Shown: positions 15,779-24,718, counted from the stretch's first letter. The stretch: DNA of 38,145 bases from Elusimicrobia bacterium CG_4_9_14_3_um_filter_62_55 (GCA_002790095.1 PFUL01000122.1:1-38145); one strand, 5' to 3'. Notes: a model not told the origin generated them from the sequence alone. Numbers and translations are program-made.

Positions 15779-16509
15779 GGGCTCGGGAGCGTCAGGACCT
15801 TCGCGCCGTCGGCGGCATCGGGAAGATCGCTCCAGACGACGGGAGCGCCGCCGATGGAGATGCGAAGATGGTCCGGGTGCGGCGTTTTGATCGCGAAGTC
15901 GCGGCCTTTGAAGGAAGTCGTGTGTCCTGCGGGAAGGCGTCCTTCGAACACGGCTTCCCCGAGCGAGGTGAGCTCGAAGGTCGTCGTTTCAATCGCGGCG
16001 ATTTCGACCGTTATTTCCTGCGACGGCGCGGCCGCTTCCGAGACGGGCGCCGCGCGGAGCTCTTGCGCGGACGGCTGACGCTCCTTCAACGCCCACAGGA
16101 GTCCTCCCGCAAGCACGAGACCGCCGAGCAGCATCACCGGGATCAAGGTGGATTCCGAAACGGGAAGCCAAAACGGTTTCCCCCTTTGCGCGTCTCCCAG
16201 GGGCCGCAGATGCTTCGGTCCGGGCGTCGCCGGCGACGCGTTTTCCGCCGAGGCAAGCAGCGCGTCGCTGTCGAGGTCCAGATACTCGGCGTAGCTGCGC
16301 AGAAACCCGCGCATGTAGACGGTCGCCGGAAAGTGCTCGAAATGATTGGCTTCCAGCGCCTCCAAATATTCTTTGGGAATCCGGGTCTGCTGGTGTACGG
16401 CTTCGACGCTCTGACCGCGAAGGGTCCTGCGCCGCTTCAACTGCGAGCCGACGTCCGACGGAGCGTTATCGTCGGGGAATTGCGGGGCTGATTTCTTGGG
16501 GGGTGTCAT
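15775..16509 (-). CDS. RodZ-like protein: HTH, single membrane helix, DUF4115
   Basis: A 244-aa protein with RodZ architecture: a cytoplasmic Xre-type helix-turn-helix (about 19-80, with the RIPKEYLEALE and VYMRGFLRSYAEYLDLD helices typical of RodZ), a linker, one membrane segment at about 122-140 (LIPVMLLGGLVLAGGLLWA), and a periplasmic DUF4115 beta domain at the C-terminus (LTSLGEAVFEGRLPAGHTTSFKGRDFAIKT). In rod-shaped bacteria RodZ links MreB to the cell-wall machinery; no mreB gene is in this window. The ATG overlaps the lolA stop and its own stop overlaps pgsA. Confidence 0.87.
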   Translation of the reverse strand: MTPPKKSAPQFPDDNAPSDVGSQLKRRRTLRGQSVEAVHQQTRIPKEYLEALEANHFEHFPATVYMRGFLRSYAEYLDLDSDALLASAENASPATPGPKHLRPLGDAQRGKPFWLPVSESTLIPVMLLGGLVLAGGLLWALKERQPSAQELRAAPVSEAAAPSQEITVEIAAIETTTFELTSLGEAVFEGRLPAGHTTSFKGRDFAIKTPHPDHLRISIGGAPVVWSDLPDAADGAKVLTLPSP

Positions 16510-17318
16510 GGGGCGAAGCGCGGCGGTTTAAAATTCCGGAAAACGTCCGCGTCCGGAGGCGGTGTGAACGCGAAGGCGCCCGCTTCGATATCGGGGTTGA
16601 ACACGATCCTGGAGAATTCGGTGCGCATGCGCGCCGCGCCGGCGGTCAACTCGGCGGATTCCGGGAACAGCGTTGTGGACGAAAGCGACAGGATCAAAGA
16701 GAATGCGGGAGAGTCCGAATCCTTCGGCGTCAGCGTCAGGGCCGGACGCGCGCTCGCGGTGTCCAGGGCGACCGCGTAGGTTTCCAGCATTTCGGCGTAG
16801 CGGCCGAATCGCAAAAGATTGTCGAGGGTCGGGTCGGCCGCCCGCCAGTCGGAGAGCTTCGCCTGCACGACTTGCCGGCGGTCGTGCCGGTGAATCCAAA
16901 TGTCGAGCCCGTCCGAGACGACGGTCTGGCGCTCGGGTTTTTGATGCTCGATGCGCAAGCGATCGGGTTTGCGGTAGGAGATGGTCCCTTGAACTTTTTG
17001 CCGCATCGGAGAGTCGGTCATCTCCAGCGATTGGGCGAAGTCCGCGGTGAGCGTCAGGATCTTCGCGTCAAAACGCCGAAATTGCGCGAGCACGGCCTCG
17101 AGGGTCACCGGAACGGCGGCGTCGACGAGAAACGGCTCGGAAATCGCACCGGACGCCGCCTGAGCGTCCGGCACGGCGGTCCTGCCGGACCCGCCAGCAC
17201 CGGACGCCGCCTGAGCGTCCGGCACGGCGGTCCTGCCGGACCCGCCAGCGGCGGCGGCCGTAGACGCCGAAACCCCCGCGGAGGCCGCGAGCAGGACCGC
17301 GAGGACGGGGGCGGTCAT
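16506..17318 (-). CDS. lolA: Outer-membrane lipoprotein carrier protein LolA-like
   Basis: A 270-aa periplasmic lipoprotein-carrier-type protein. A signal peptide (about 1-24) is followed by two nearly identical 17-residue units beginning GGSGRTAVPDAQ (residues 25-41 and 42-58), then the LolA beta-barrel fold from about residue 70: ILTLTADFAQS, QGTISYRKPDRLRIEH, TVVSDGLDIWIH and IVFNPDIEAGAFAFTPP. LolA ferries lipoproteins from the inner to the outer membrane, so this supports a diderm cell. The tandem unit between signal peptide and domain is not a LolA feature and comes from a hairpin-rich DNA repeat at 17149-17250. The ATG overlaps the ftsK stop. Related LolA-like families without carrier function cannot be excluded. 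Confidence 0.85.
   Translation of the reverse strand: MTAPVLAVLLAASAGVSASTAAAAGGSGRTAVPDAQAASGAGGSGRTAVPDAQAASGAISEPFLVDAAVPVTLEAVLAQFRRFDAKILTLTADFAQSLEMTDSPMRQKVQGTISYRKPDRLRIEHQKPERQTVVSDGLDIWIHRHDRRQVVQAKLSDWRAADPTLDNLLRFGRYAEMLETYAVALDTASARPALTLTPKDSDSPAFSLILSLSSTTLFPESAELTAGAARMRTEFSRIVFNPDIEAGAFAFTPPPDADVFRNFKPPRFAP
17149..17250. repeat. Two tandem copies of a 51-bp hairpin-rich repeat inside lolA
   Basis: Units 17149-17199 and 17200-17250 differ only at their last base. Each unit contains two inverted repeats on the plus strand: GGACGC with GCGTCC (7-nt loop), and GTCCGGCA with TGCCGGAC (9-nt loop). The unit length is a multiple of three, so lolA stays in frame and gains 17 residues per copy directly after its signal peptide. 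Confidence 0.9.
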
Positions 17319-19609
17319 TCGAACGCCTTCTTCTCGAGGTTGACCTGGGGGTGGTTGTCGCTGAGGTAGTCTTCGATTTTGTCGAAGAGAATCTGCCAGC
17401 GGTTCGAACCCTCGGGCTTGCTGATGAAGCCCTTGACCTCGAGCGCGCTTAGAATGTTCGTCGCCCTCGCCGAGGACCCGAACTTGGCTTTGAGCAGGTC
17501 CTGGCTGACGCGTTTGCGCTCAAGCACGAGCTTAAGCGCCATCGTGAACTCGAGCGGTTCGATCCCGAACTCGGCCAAATCCGCGGCGTTCTCGCCGCCG
17601 GTCATCGTGTCGAGCCGCGGGTACTGCGGCGGGCCTTGGCTTCTCAGATAATCGACGAGGCGGCCGATTTCGTCGGTCGTGACGAAGCCGCCCTGGATGC
17701 GGGCGGGATCCTGGCCCGGAGAGAGGTAGAGGGCGTCGCCCTTGCCGAGCAGGGCTTCGGCGCCGTTGCCGTCGATGATGACCTTCGAGTCCACCTTCGA
17801 GGCGACCCGCATCGCGATGCGCGACGGCAGGTTCGCCTTGATGACCCCGGTCAACACGTCCACCGACGGCCGCTGGGTCGCGATCACCAGATGAATGCCG
17901 ACCGCGCGGCCCATCTGAGCGAGCCGCTGGATCGAATCTTCGACGACGTCGCGCGCGACGACGATAAGGTCGGCGAGTTCGTCGATGACGACGACGATGA
18001 AGAATTCCGGCGAGCCGCCGCGCTTGAGCGCCTCGCGGTTGTACTGCGCGATGTCGCGGACCCGATGCGCTTGAAATTTCTCAAGCCGGTCTTCCATCAC
18101 CCGAACCAGCGCCTTGAGGGCGCGGGAGGCGTCCTTCGCGTTCGTGATGACCTGGCACTCTTCCGGAGGGACCTTCGGGTCGTAGAGATGCGGGATTCCG
18201 TCGTAAAGCGTCAGTTCGATGCGTTTCGGGTCGATGAGAAGGAATTTCGCCCGGTCCGGAGGCATGCGCATCAGGATCGAGGCGATCATCGCGTGCACCA
18301 TCACGCTCTTGCCGCTGTTGGTCGCGCCGGCGACGAGCACGTGAGGCATCTTCTGAAGGTCCGCCGACAGCGGTGTTCCGTCGGAGGCCAGGCCGAGCCC
18401 GAAAGCCAAAGCGGAATCGTCGGTCGTCATCACGTCGGATTCGAGCAGTTCCCGGAGCGTGACCATCGTGCCCTTGGAATTGGGGATTTCGATGCCGATC
18501 GCCGCTTTCCCCGGGATCGGGGCGATCATGCGGATGCCGCGCGCCGCCATCGCCAGCGCGATGTCGTTGGCGCGGGCGACGATGGAATTGACGGTCACGC
18601 CGGATCCGGGGCTGACCTCGTAGCGCGTGATCACCGGGCCGGGGCTGATCCCCGAGACCTTCGCGTCGATCTGGAAGCTTTTCAGCGTGCCTTCGAGACT
18701 CGCGACGGAGTCGCGGATTTCCTCTTCGCCCGGGCGTCCGTCTCCGGCGTTCGGGTCCTTCGGGTTGAGAAGGTCGGTGTCGGGCAATCGGTAAGGAGTT
18801 TCCCCGTCGGCGGGGGCGGGGGCCGTTCCGTTTTCCGCCGAAGATTTTTTCGGTTTGGGTTTGGACGCCGGTTTCGGCGCAGCCAGAATCGGCGGAAGTG
18901 AGTCAGCGGCGGGCTCGGGGGCGGCGGCGGGTTCGGGTTCGGCGGGAGGCCGGGGCTCGCTGGATTTCGCCGCTTTTGGAACGGGAGCGAGACCCGGTTT
19001 CTCGCTTTTTGCGGGGAGCGTCTTTTTCGCGGCCTCGGCGATCAAAGATTTCAGCTCTTCGCGGCTTTTTTTCCAGCCGCGATAGTCTTCCACGAGCGCT
19101 TTTACAACGCGCCCGATGAGAGTGAGCCAGGAGATTTCAAAGAGAATCTGCAGGCCGAGCAGCGCCAGCGCGAGGGCGACGATGAAAGCCCCGATCCCGC
19201 CGACCGCCGCGATGAGGACTCCGCCGAGACGCGCGCCGAGACTACCCCCCCAGGCTTCCGCTTCCGTCGCCGCGGCCAAGACGCCGAGCCCGACGGAAGA
19301 GGATGCGAGCGTCAGGACGCCGCCCGCGGTCATCGTGAACAAGCCTTTCAGATCCTCGGCGCGCAGATGCCAGAGAGTCGCGTAGGCGATCCAGAACGGG
19401 ATGAGATAGGCCGCGAGTCCGAGCGCGCCGGTCAGCGAGGAATGCAGCAGGCGTCCGACCGAGCCGGAGGTTTCGGGGACGAAGAGAGACCACGAGATGA
19501 ACCCGGCGACGAGACCGATCACGAGCCAGCGGACGGCGGCGGCCAGGACGGGGCTGCCGCCCTTCTTGCCGCGCCGCTTCTTCTTAGAGGATCCGCGAAG
19601 TGAAGGCAC
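17315..19609 (-). CDS. ftsK: DNA translocase FtsK/SpoIIIE
   Basis: A 764-aa septal DNA pump that clears chromosomes from the closing septum. It begins with a basic tip (KKKRRGKKGG) and four or five membrane helices up to about residue 160, followed by an Ala/Pro-rich linker (about 200-270). The motor has Walker A GATNSGKS at 428-435, the typical FLLIDPKRIELTLYDGIPHL segment, and Walker B FFIVVVIDELADL. The C-terminus is a gamma winged helix (ARATNILSALEVKGFISKP) that recognises polar KOPS-like sequences. Length and order are normal. Only 6 nt separate it from the winged-helix gene upstream, and its stop overlaps lolA. Confidence 0.96.
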   Translation of the reverse strand: MPSLRGSSKKKRRGKKGGSPVLAAAVRWLVIGLVAGFISWSLFVPETSGSVGRLLHSSLTGALGLAAYLIPFWIAYATLWHLRAEDLKGLFTMTAGGVLTLASSSVGLGVLAAATEAEAWGGSLGARLGGVLIAAVGGIGAFIVALALALLGLQILFEISWLTLIGRVVKALVEDYRGWKKSREELKSLIAEAAKKTLPAKSEKPGLAPVPKAAKSSEPRPPAEPEPAAAPEPAADSLPPILAAPKPASKPKPKKSSAENGTAPAPADGETPYRLPDTDLLNPKDPNAGDGRPGEEEIRDSVASLEGTLKSFQIDAKVSGISPGPVITRYEVSPGSGVTVNSIVARANDIALAMAARGIRMIAPIPGKAAIGIEIPNSKGTMVTLRELLESDVMTTDDSALAFGLGLASDGTPLSADLQKMPHVLVAGATNSGKSVMVHAMIASILMRMPPDRAKFLLIDPKRIELTLYDGIPHLYDPKVPPEECQVITNAKDASRALKALVRVMEDRLEKFQAHRVRDIAQYNREALKRGGSPEFFIVVVIDELADLIVVARDVVEDSIQRLAQMGRAVGIHLVIATQRPSVDVLTGVIKANLPSRIAMRVASKVDSKVIIDGNGAEALLGKGDALYLSPGQDPARIQGGFVTTDEIGRLVDYLRSQGPPQYPRLDTMTGGENAADLAEFGIEPLEFTMALKLVLERKRVSQDLLKAKFGSSARATNILSALEVKGFISKPEGSNRWQILFDKIEDYLSDNHPQVNLEKKAFE

Positions 19610-19615
19610 TGCGGA

Positions 19616-19882
19616 TTATTGGGCGGCGATTCTGGGGCGGTCGGTGCGAAAAGGGATCGGCGCCGCTTCAGCTGGCTCGAGCGCTTCGATCCGGAGCGTT
19701 CCTTCGGCCGCGGACAGGGACACGCGGCCCCGTTCGACCAAGGCTCCGAGCGCCAGATGCAGCCGGGTATGGCTGATCTTCAGCGCCATTTTAAGGTCCC
19801 AGGCGGTATTAGCGCCGTTCTTGACGGCTTCCAGCGCGTTCTTCGCGTCGCCGTCGATTTGGGAACGAAGGTCTTCGGACAT
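19616..19882 (-). CDS. Small winged-helix protein (DUF2582-like)
   Basis: An 88-aa protein with one winged helix: IDGDAKNALEAVKNGANTAWDLKMALKISHTRLHLALGALVERGRVSLSA resembles the DUF2582-type winged-helix domain, ending in a beta wing and a short tail. It has no signal or membrane segment and may bind DNA, but its target is unknown. It lies between accB (7 nt gap) and ftsK (6 nt gap) in the same operon, so it may be a local regulator or simply a co-transcribed gene. Confidence 0.75.
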   Translation of the reverse strand: MSEDLRSQIDGDAKNALEAVKNGANTAWDLKMALKISHTRLHLALGALVERGRVSLSAAEGTLRIEALEPAEAAPIPFRTDRPRIAAQ

Positions 19883-19889
19883 GCGCCGT

Positions 19890-20471
19890 TTAAACCTTCT
19901 CGATCCAGAACATCGTCTGGCCGACCTTCACGGGCTTGCCGTTGTCGAGCAGGCACTTCACGACCTTGCCCGCGCTCTCGGCCTTCACGTCGTTGAAGAC
20001 CTTCATGGCCTCGATCAGTCCCAGCACGTCGCCGGGCTTCACGCGATCGCCTTCTTTGACGAACGGCGGACTCGACGGCGAGGAGGCGCGGTAGAACACG
20101 CCCATCATCGGGGATTTGATCTCGACGCAGTTCGCGGGGAGTCCGTCCGCGGCGTTCGCCGCCGCCGGGGGGCCGGACGGTGCCGCGGCCGCCGCAGGAG
20201 CGGCCGCGACGGCGCCTTGCGCGACGGCCACCGGGACGCCGACGGGCATCGTCGCGTGGCCTTTGCGCACCAGGCGCACGTAGTAATCCTTGCGGTCGAG
20301 TTCCAGAGATTGGAGGCCGTTGGCCTGCATGAATCCGTAGAGTTCCTGGAGATCCTTCAGCGGACCGGAACCCCCGGCGGATGCGGCTTTGCCGGATCCG
20401 TTTTGAGGAGAGGGCTTCGCCGCCTTCCTGCCCGCCTTCGGGGACTGCTTCGCGGCTTTCTTTTTTGCCAT
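19890..20471 (-). CDS. accB: Biotin carboxyl carrier protein of acetyl-CoA carboxylase
   Basis: A 193-aa BCCP that carries biotin for the first step of fatty-acid synthesis. The C-terminal biotinyl domain contains EAMKV with the biotin-accepting Lys157, and the BCCP thumb-like segment (SPSSPPFVKEGDRVKPGD) is present, which separates it from other biotinyl proteins. The middle is an Ala/Pro-rich hinge (about 75-110) and the region around 37-70 (LKDLQELYGFMQANGLQSLELDR) is the usual N-terminal domain. An additional lysine-rich leader of about 35 residues precedes it, beyond the normal start. The biotin carboxylase gene accC is not adjacent. An AAGGG 8 nt before the ATG may serve as ribosome binding site. 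Confidence 0.93.
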   Translation of the reverse strand: MAKKKAAKQSPKAGRKAAKPSPQNGSGKAASAGGSGPLKDLQELYGFMQANGLQSLELDRKDYYVRLVRKGHATMPVGVPVAVAQGAVAAAPAAAAAPSGPPAAANAADGLPANCVEIKSPMMGVFYRASSPSSPPFVKEGDRVKPGDVLGLIEAMKVFNDVKAESAGKVVKCLLDNGKPVKVGQTMFWIEKV

Positions 20472-20487
20472 CGGAGTACCCTTAAAT

Positions 20488-20518
20488 GTCCCCCGCCCGG
20501 GTTTTCCCGGGCGGGGAC
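20488..20518 (-). terminator. Terminator hairpin after pnp
   Basis: GTCCCCCGCCCGGG (20488-20501) pairs with CCCGGGCGGGGAC (20506-20518) around a TTTT loop with a single unpaired C, a very strong stem 18 nt past the pnp stop on the minus strand. The tail (ATTTAAG on the minus strand) is short in U, so read-through into accB is possible. Confidence 0.75.
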
Positions 20519-20536
20519 AGGAGTCGTTGCGTCTTC

Positions 20537-22795
20537 TTACCGGTGCGAGCGTTCACGGCGAGGACCGCGGTCGCGATCGCGTCCGCGATCGCCGCCTCGA
20601 TTGTCGCGGGGTCCGCGTCCGCCGCCGCCGCCGCGAGAGTCTCCTCCTTCATTCTCGGAGCCCGGCGCGATCACGGCTTTGCGGGAAAGACGAATCTTCC
20701 CTTCTTTCGAGACCTCGAGGCACTTCACCTCGACCTCTTCGCCCTCTTGGAGGACGTCGGTCACCTTCTCTACGCGCTTCACGTCGATCTGAGAGATGTG
20801 CAGCAGGCCTTCGCGGCCGGGCATGATCTCGACGAACGCGCCGAACTCTACGCAGGAGACCACGCGGCCTTTGTAGATCTTGCCGATCTCGGGCTCGGCC
20901 GTCATGCCCTCGATTTCCGCCTTCGCCTGGGCGACGCCGGTGGCGTCGGTTCCGCCGATGAAAACGCTGCCGTCGTCATCCACATCCACGTGGACCCCGT
21001 ACTCCTCGCTGATGCGGCGGATGTTCTTTCCTCCGGGTCCGATGAGCATGCCGATCTTATCCACCGGGATTGTGACCCGCTCGAGGCGCGGCGCGTTGGG
21101 CGAGAGTTCGGCCCGCGGCGACGCCATCACCGCGTCCATCTTCTCAAGGATGTGCAGCCGTCCCTTGCGGGCCTGTTCGAGCGCCGACTCAAGCACGCTG
21201 ATCGGGAGACCGTCGACCTTCATGTCCATTTGGATGGCGGTGACGCCGGTGCGGGTTCCCGCGACCTTGAAGTCCATGTCGCCGACGTGGTCTTCGAGTC
21301 CGGCGATGTCGGTGAGGACCTTGAACTTGCCGTCCTGGGAGATCAGTCCCATCGCGACGCCCGCGCAGGCGGCCTTCAGCGGAACGCCCGCGTCGTACAT
21401 CGACAACGAGGCGGCCGAGACGGTGGCCATCGAAGACGAGCCGTTGGACTCGAGGATTTCGGAGACCACCCGCATCGTGTACGGGAACTCTTCCTCGTTG
21501 GGCAAGAGCGGGATGATCGCGCGCTTGGCGAGCGTCCCATGTCCGATTTCGCGGCGGCCCGGTCCGCGCTCCGGCTTCACTTCACCGACCGAAAAGCCGG
21601 GGAAGTTGTAGTGCAGCAGGAAGCGGTCTTTCCAATCGCCTTCCAACTCGTCCATCACCTGCATGTCGCCCGGCGTGCCGAGCGTCGCGACGCCCAGAGC
21701 CTGGGTTTCGCCGCGGGTGAAGGTGGCCGAGCCGTGCGTCATCGGAAGCACTCCGGTTTCAATCGTGATCGGCCGGATCTCGTCGAGCGCCCGTCCATCG
21801 TGGCGCTTGTCTTCCTCGATGATGAGGTTGCGGCCTTCCGTGCCTTCGAGACCGTAGACGATCTCCCAGACATGCGCGTCCAACCCGGCCCACGCCGCGT
21901 CGGATTCGGCCTTCTTCTTGACCTCTTCTACGAGCGCGTCGGAGATTTCCTTGAGCTTCTCGTGAAGCGTGAACTTTTCCTTGTAGCCCTTGCGAAGCTC
22001 CTCGCGGACCTTCGGGCGGGCGGCGTCGAGCACGAAGCTCTTCACCGGCTCCGGGAAGTCGGGGGCGACGACCGAGAGCTTCTCGATCACGCGGCCGTCC
22101 TTCTTCGCTTCTTCGACGAGCTTCACCTGCAGCGCGCAAAGTTCCTTGATCGCGTCGTGCGCCCGGTTGAGCGCCTCGAGGAGCACGTCCTCGCCGACCT
22201 GGTTGGCGCCGCCTTCGACCATCAGGATCGCGTCGCTCTTTCCGGCGACGACCATCTCGACGTCGAGGGTTTCGCGCTCTTCAAAGGTCGGGAACAGCAC
22301 CCATTCCTTCGACTCGGCGAAGCGGCCGATGCGCACGCCGGCGACCGCGTCGTTGAACGGGGCGTTCGAGAGCAGCAAGGACGCCGAAGCGCCCGTCATG
22401 CTGAGCGGGCCCGCGTCGTTCTGGCCGTCCATCGACAGCAGAAGCGAGTAGATCATCGTCTCGTTGCGCCAGCCCTTCGGGAACAGCGGGCGGATCGGAC
22501 GGTCGGTCATCCGCGCGTTGAGGACTTCCTTGTCGCGGGGACGGGCCTCGCGCTTGAAGAAGCCGCCGGGGATCTTGCCCGCCGCGTAGGTGCGTTCGCG
22601 GTATTCGACGGTAAGCGGCATGAAGGGGAGGTTCTTCGGGTAGCTTGCGCAGGTCGAGGTCGTGAGCAGGACGGTCCCGCCTAGGTGGGTCGTCACGGAA
22701 CCACCGGCCTGTTTGGCGAGGGTTCCCGTTTGAATAGAAATTTCCTTTCCGCCTACCGTGGTCGATAGGCAGATCTTCTGGATCTTATCCGCCAT
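20537..22795 (-). CDS. pnp: Polyribonucleotide nucleotidyltransferase (PNPase)
   Basis: A 752-aa 3'-to-5' phosphorolytic exoribonuclease of RNA decay. It has two RNase PH domains (the second containing [17 protein letters not shown] and [32 protein letters not shown]), an intervening helical domain, a KH domain with the GxxG loop in [20 protein letters not shown], and an S1 domain ([20 protein letters not shown], cut here to family pattern). The tail is Gly/Arg/Asp-rich, like an RGG box, which may add RNA binding. It follows rpsO by 3 nt, the classic rpsO-pnp pair, and is closed by a strong hairpin. Confidence 0.97.
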   Translation of the reverse strand: MADKIQKICLSTTVGGKEISIQTGTLAKQAGGSVTTHLGGTVLLTTSTCASYPKNLPFMPLTVEYRERTYAAGKIPGGFFKREARPRDKEVLNARMTDRPIRPLFPKGWRNETMIYSLLLSMDGQNDAGPLSMTGASASLLLSNAPFNDAVAGVRIGRFAESKEWVLFPTFEERETLDVEMVVAGKSDAILMVEGGANQVGEDVLLEALNRAHDAIKELCALQVKLVEEAKKDGRVIEKLSVVAPDFPEPVKSFVLDAARPKVREELRKGYKEKFTLHEKLKEISDALVEEVKKKAESDAAWAGLDAHVWEIVYGLEGTEGRNLIIEEDKRHDGRALDEIRPITIETGVLPMTHGSATFTRGETQALGVATLGTPGDMQVMDELEGDWKDRFLLHYNFPGFSVGEVKPERGPGRREIGHGTLAKRAIIPLLPNEEEFPYTMRVVSEILESNGSSSMATVSAASLSMYDAGVPLKAACAGVAMGLISQDGKFKVLTDIAGLEDHVGDMDFKVAGTRTGVTAIQMDMKVDGLPISVLESALEQARKGRLHILEKMDAVMASPRAELSPNAPRLERVTIPVDKIGMLIGPGGKNIRRISEEYGVHVDVDDDGSVFIGGTDATGVAQAKAEIEGMTAEPEIGKIYKGRVVSCVEFGAFVEIMPGREGLLHISQIDVKRVEKVTDVLQEGEEVEVKCLEVSKEGKIRLSRKAVIAPGSENEGGDSRGGGGGRGPRDNRGGDRGRDRDRGPRRERSHR

Positions 22796-22798
22796 GAG

Positions 22799-23065
22799 TT
22801 ATTTCCTAAGGTCGAGCTCTTTAATGAGCTTGCCGTATCCGTCGAGGTCGTGTTTCTTAATGTAGGCCAACAGACTGCGGCGCTGGCTCACCAGTTTCAG
22901 CAGGCCCACCTGGGACGCGTAGTCCTTCTTGTGGGTCTTCATGTGGTCGGAGATCTCGCGGATGCGCTGGGTCAGCATCGCGACCTGTATGGGCGAGCTG
23001 CCGACGTCCTTGGCGGACGCTTGGAACTTCTTGATGATGTCGGTTTTCTTTTCTTTCGTGATCAT
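22799..23065 (-). CDS. rpsO: Small ribosomal subunit protein uS15
   Basis: An 88-aa primary 16S rRNA-binding ribosomal protein. The family core is evident: VAMLTQRIREISDHMKTHKKD, then LLKLVSQRRSLLAYIKKHD, ending YGKLIKELDLRK. The start chosen is the ATG at 23065 (MITKEKK), which aligns with the usual S15 N-terminus. An in-frame ATG at 23080 overlaps the TATAAT -10 box and cannot be part of the transcript. The 5' UTR would then be only about 6-7 nt with no Shine-Dalgarno. It is followed after 3 nt by pnp. Confidence 0.96.
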   Translation of the reverse strand: MITKEKKTDIIKKFQASAKDVGSSPIQVAMLTQRIREISDHMKTHKKDYASQVGLLKLVSQRRSLLAYIKKHDLDGYGKLIKELDLRK

Positions 23066-23078
23066 AATTTCAAACACC

Positions 23079-23108
23079 ATTATACGACAGATCGACGTAG
23101 CCGGTCAA
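23079..23108 (-). promoter_or_regulatory. Near-consensus sigma-70-type promoter of rpsO-pnp
   Basis: On the minus strand TTGACC (23108-23103) immediately follows the cinA stop codon; an 18-nt spacer leads to TATAAT (23084-23079), a perfect -10 box. The predicted start of transcription is about 6-7 nt before the rpsO ATG at 23065. Confidence 0.8.
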
Positions 23109-24365
23109 CTAAGAAAGAACAGACAGGGCCAGCGCCGCGGCGGCGGATGCGGCTCGGGAGCGAACCTGGTCGCGGGTGCCGGGCAGGAGAATCCGCGCCG
23201 CGCGCGCCCGGGAAGGCGAGACGACCGCGACATGCACGAGTCCGACGGGCTTTTCGGGGGTTCCTCCCCCCGGGCCCGCGACCCCGGTGATCGCGATTCC
23301 CACGTCCGCCCCGGTGGCCGTGCGGACTCCTTGAGCCATCGCGCGGACGCAGGCGTCGGAGACCGCCCCGTGCTTCCGGAGCAGAGCCCGGGGAACGCCG
23401 AGGGCGGCGGTCTTGACCGTGTCCGCGTAGGCGATGATTCCGCCTAGAAAATAGGCAGAACTCCCGGGCGTTTCGCTCAGTCTCTGCCCGAGAAGGCCTC
23501 CCGTGCAGGATTCCGCGACGGCGGCCTTCCAGCGCCGGGCCTTGAGGCGTTTGCCGAGCGCGGATTCGAGCGTTTCCTCGTCGATTCCGTACAGCCGGGA
23601 TCCGAATTCCTTGCGGACCGCGTTCTCGATGGAACGTAGCCGCTTGCGCGCGGCGGCGGTCGAGGCGGCGTTCGCGGTGAGATGCAAGGATACCCGTCCC
23701 AGATCGGCAAGAATCGTCGCCTCGAGACCCTTCCCTTTCTTATAGAGGATGGGCTCCAAGCGGCGATCCGCTTCGGACTCGGAAACACCGTAGAGGCGCA
23801 GGACTCGGGCGGCGGTTCCGGAGCCCCGGCAAAAGCGCTTCTTCAGCGCGGGCAGCACGGCGCCGCGGAACATCGGGTCCAATTCCCGGAACGGCCCCGG
23901 CATCAAGACGACGACGGTTCCGTTTTCGAGCGTGATCCATTGGCCGGGGGCGGACCCGCGGGGGTTATCCAGCACCGCCGCGCCGTCGACGATCCAGGCC
24001 TGGCGCTTATTGTTGGATGGGACGCGCATCTTGAAGCGGCGGTACCGCTTTTGGATCCGCTCCCAAAGTTCCGGCTCGTACCGCAGGCGCCTCCCCAACG
24101 CGGCGGCGACCCCCTCGCGCGTGATGTCGTCGAAGGTCGGGCCGAGTCCGCCGCAAACCAGAACGATGTCGGCCCGCGCAACCGCCGCGGTCACCGCGTC
24201 CCGGATCTCCCCCTCATCGTCGATCATCGTGGATTCCCGTTCCGGCGCGACGCCCGCCGCACGGAGCGCGAGGGAGAGGTAGGCGGCGTGCGTGTTCACC
24301 TTGCCGGAAAGCAGTTCGCTTCCGACGCAAAGAATTTCCGCGCGCGCGCGCCGTGGGAGGGGCAT
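23109..24365 (-). CDS. cinA: CinA-family protein (MoCF domain plus PncC-type amidohydrolase)
   Basis: A 418-aa two-domain CinA protein. The N-terminal MoCF-like domain (RAEILCVGSELLSGKVNTHAAYL; VLVCGGLGPTFDDITREGVAAALG) is linked to ADP-ribose or CoA pyrophosphatase activity in characterised members. The C-terminal PncC domain (VAESCTGGLLGQRLSETPGS; GIAITGVAGPGGGTPEKPVG) deamidates nicotinamide mononucleotide and so recycles pyridine nucleotides. The ATG at 24365 gives the normal start; in-frame codons upstream lie inside the DUF3467 gene. It begins 4 nt after the DUF3467 stop, and its own stop touches the rpsO promoter. Confidence 0.93.
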   Translation of the reverse strand: MPLPRRARAEILCVGSELLSGKVNTHAAYLSLALRAAGVAPERESTMIDDEGEIRDAVTAAVARADIVLVCGGLGPTFDDITREGVAAALGRRLRYEPELWERIQKRYRRFKMRVPSNNKRQAWIVDGAAVLDNPRGSAPGQWITLENGTVVVLMPGPFRELDPMFRGAVLPALKKRFCRGSGTAARVLRLYGVSESEADRRLEPILYKKGKGLEATILADLGRVSLHLTANAASTAAARKRLRSIENAVRKEFGSRLYGIDEETLESALGKRLKARRWKAAVAESCTGGLLGQRLSETPGSSAYFLGGIIAYADTVKTAALGVPRALLRKHGAVSDACVRAMAQGVRTATGADVGIAITGVAGPGGGTPEKPVGLVHVAVVSPSRARAARILLPGTRDQVRSRAASAAAALALSVLS

Positions 24366-24369
24366 GCGA

Positions 24370-24687
24370 TTACTGGTAGAATCTCCCGGGATTTCCGTTC
24401 TCAGAGGCGTCCGCGCCGGGTTTGCGTCCGGCGGGGATCTCCCCGAAGCGTTCCTCAAACTTCGCGAGGTTGTCCTGGAGCGCCCACAGCAGCCGCTTCA
24501 GATGCACCGGCGATGAGATGATGCGCGTGTGCACCTTGGTTTTGCGCGGCTGCGGTTGGAGCATCGTGAAGTCGATGAGGAATTCGGTTTCGGAATGGCT
24601 GATTAGGGCGAGGTTGCTGTAGCGTCCCTTCGCGGTTTCATCGTCGATCTCGATCTCGATTTGAGGGTTTTGGGGTTGGTCGCTCAT
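24370..24687 (-). CDS. DUF3467 protein
   Basis: A 105-aa protein matching DUF3467: GRYSNLALISHSETEFLIDF, then a basic strand (KTKVHTRIISSPVHLKRLLWALQDNLAKFEERFGEI). The family is small, conserved and of unknown function, sometimes suggested to contact nucleic acid or nucleotides. The N-terminus is acidic and the C-terminal 20 residues look disordered. The ATG at 24687 lies exactly 6 nt after a TGGTATTAT extended -10, predicting a leaderless mRNA, and it is the first gene before cinA. It is divergent from gmk across 64 nt. Confidence 0.85.
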   Translation of the reverse strand: MSDQPQNPQIEIEIDDETAKGRYSNLALISHSETEFLIDFTMLQPQPRKTKVHTRIISSPVHLKRLLWALQDNLAKFEERFGEIPAGRKPGADASENGNPGRFYQ

Positions 24688-24693
24688 TCGGGG

Positions 24694-24702
24694 ATAATAC
24701 CA
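24694..24702 (-). promoter_or_regulatory. Extended -10 promoter for DUF3467-cinA (leaderless)
   Basis: On the minus strand TGG plus TATTAT (24702-24694) is followed by CCCCGA and the ATG at 24687, again a 6-nt gap. No good -35 box is seen at 17 nt, as expected for an extended -10 promoter. Confidence 0.55.
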
Positions 24703-24718
24703 AAGAGGCTGGATTTTA

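Noticed and set aside
17149-17250. CRISPR array
   Set aside because: There are only two directly adjacent units without spacers, and they are translated as part of LolA.
20486-22684. A 732-codon open frame on the plus strand antisense to pnp, and similar long antisense frames (for example 3134-4450 minus, 8425-9381 minus, 36128-37450 minus)
   Set aside because: They mirror strongly recognised genes, have low-complexity Arg/Gly/Ala/His-rich translations and no family match; GC-rich third positions keep the opposite frames open.
23066-23080. Upstream in-frame ATG (23080) as the start of rpsO
   Set aside because: It overlaps the perfect TATAAT box, so it would lie before the transcription start; the ATG at 23065 also matches the usual S15 N-terminus.
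24366-24458. A 31-residue longer CinA N-terminus
   Set aside because: It lies inside the DUF3467 gene and has no CinA similarity; the domain begins right after the ATG at 24365.
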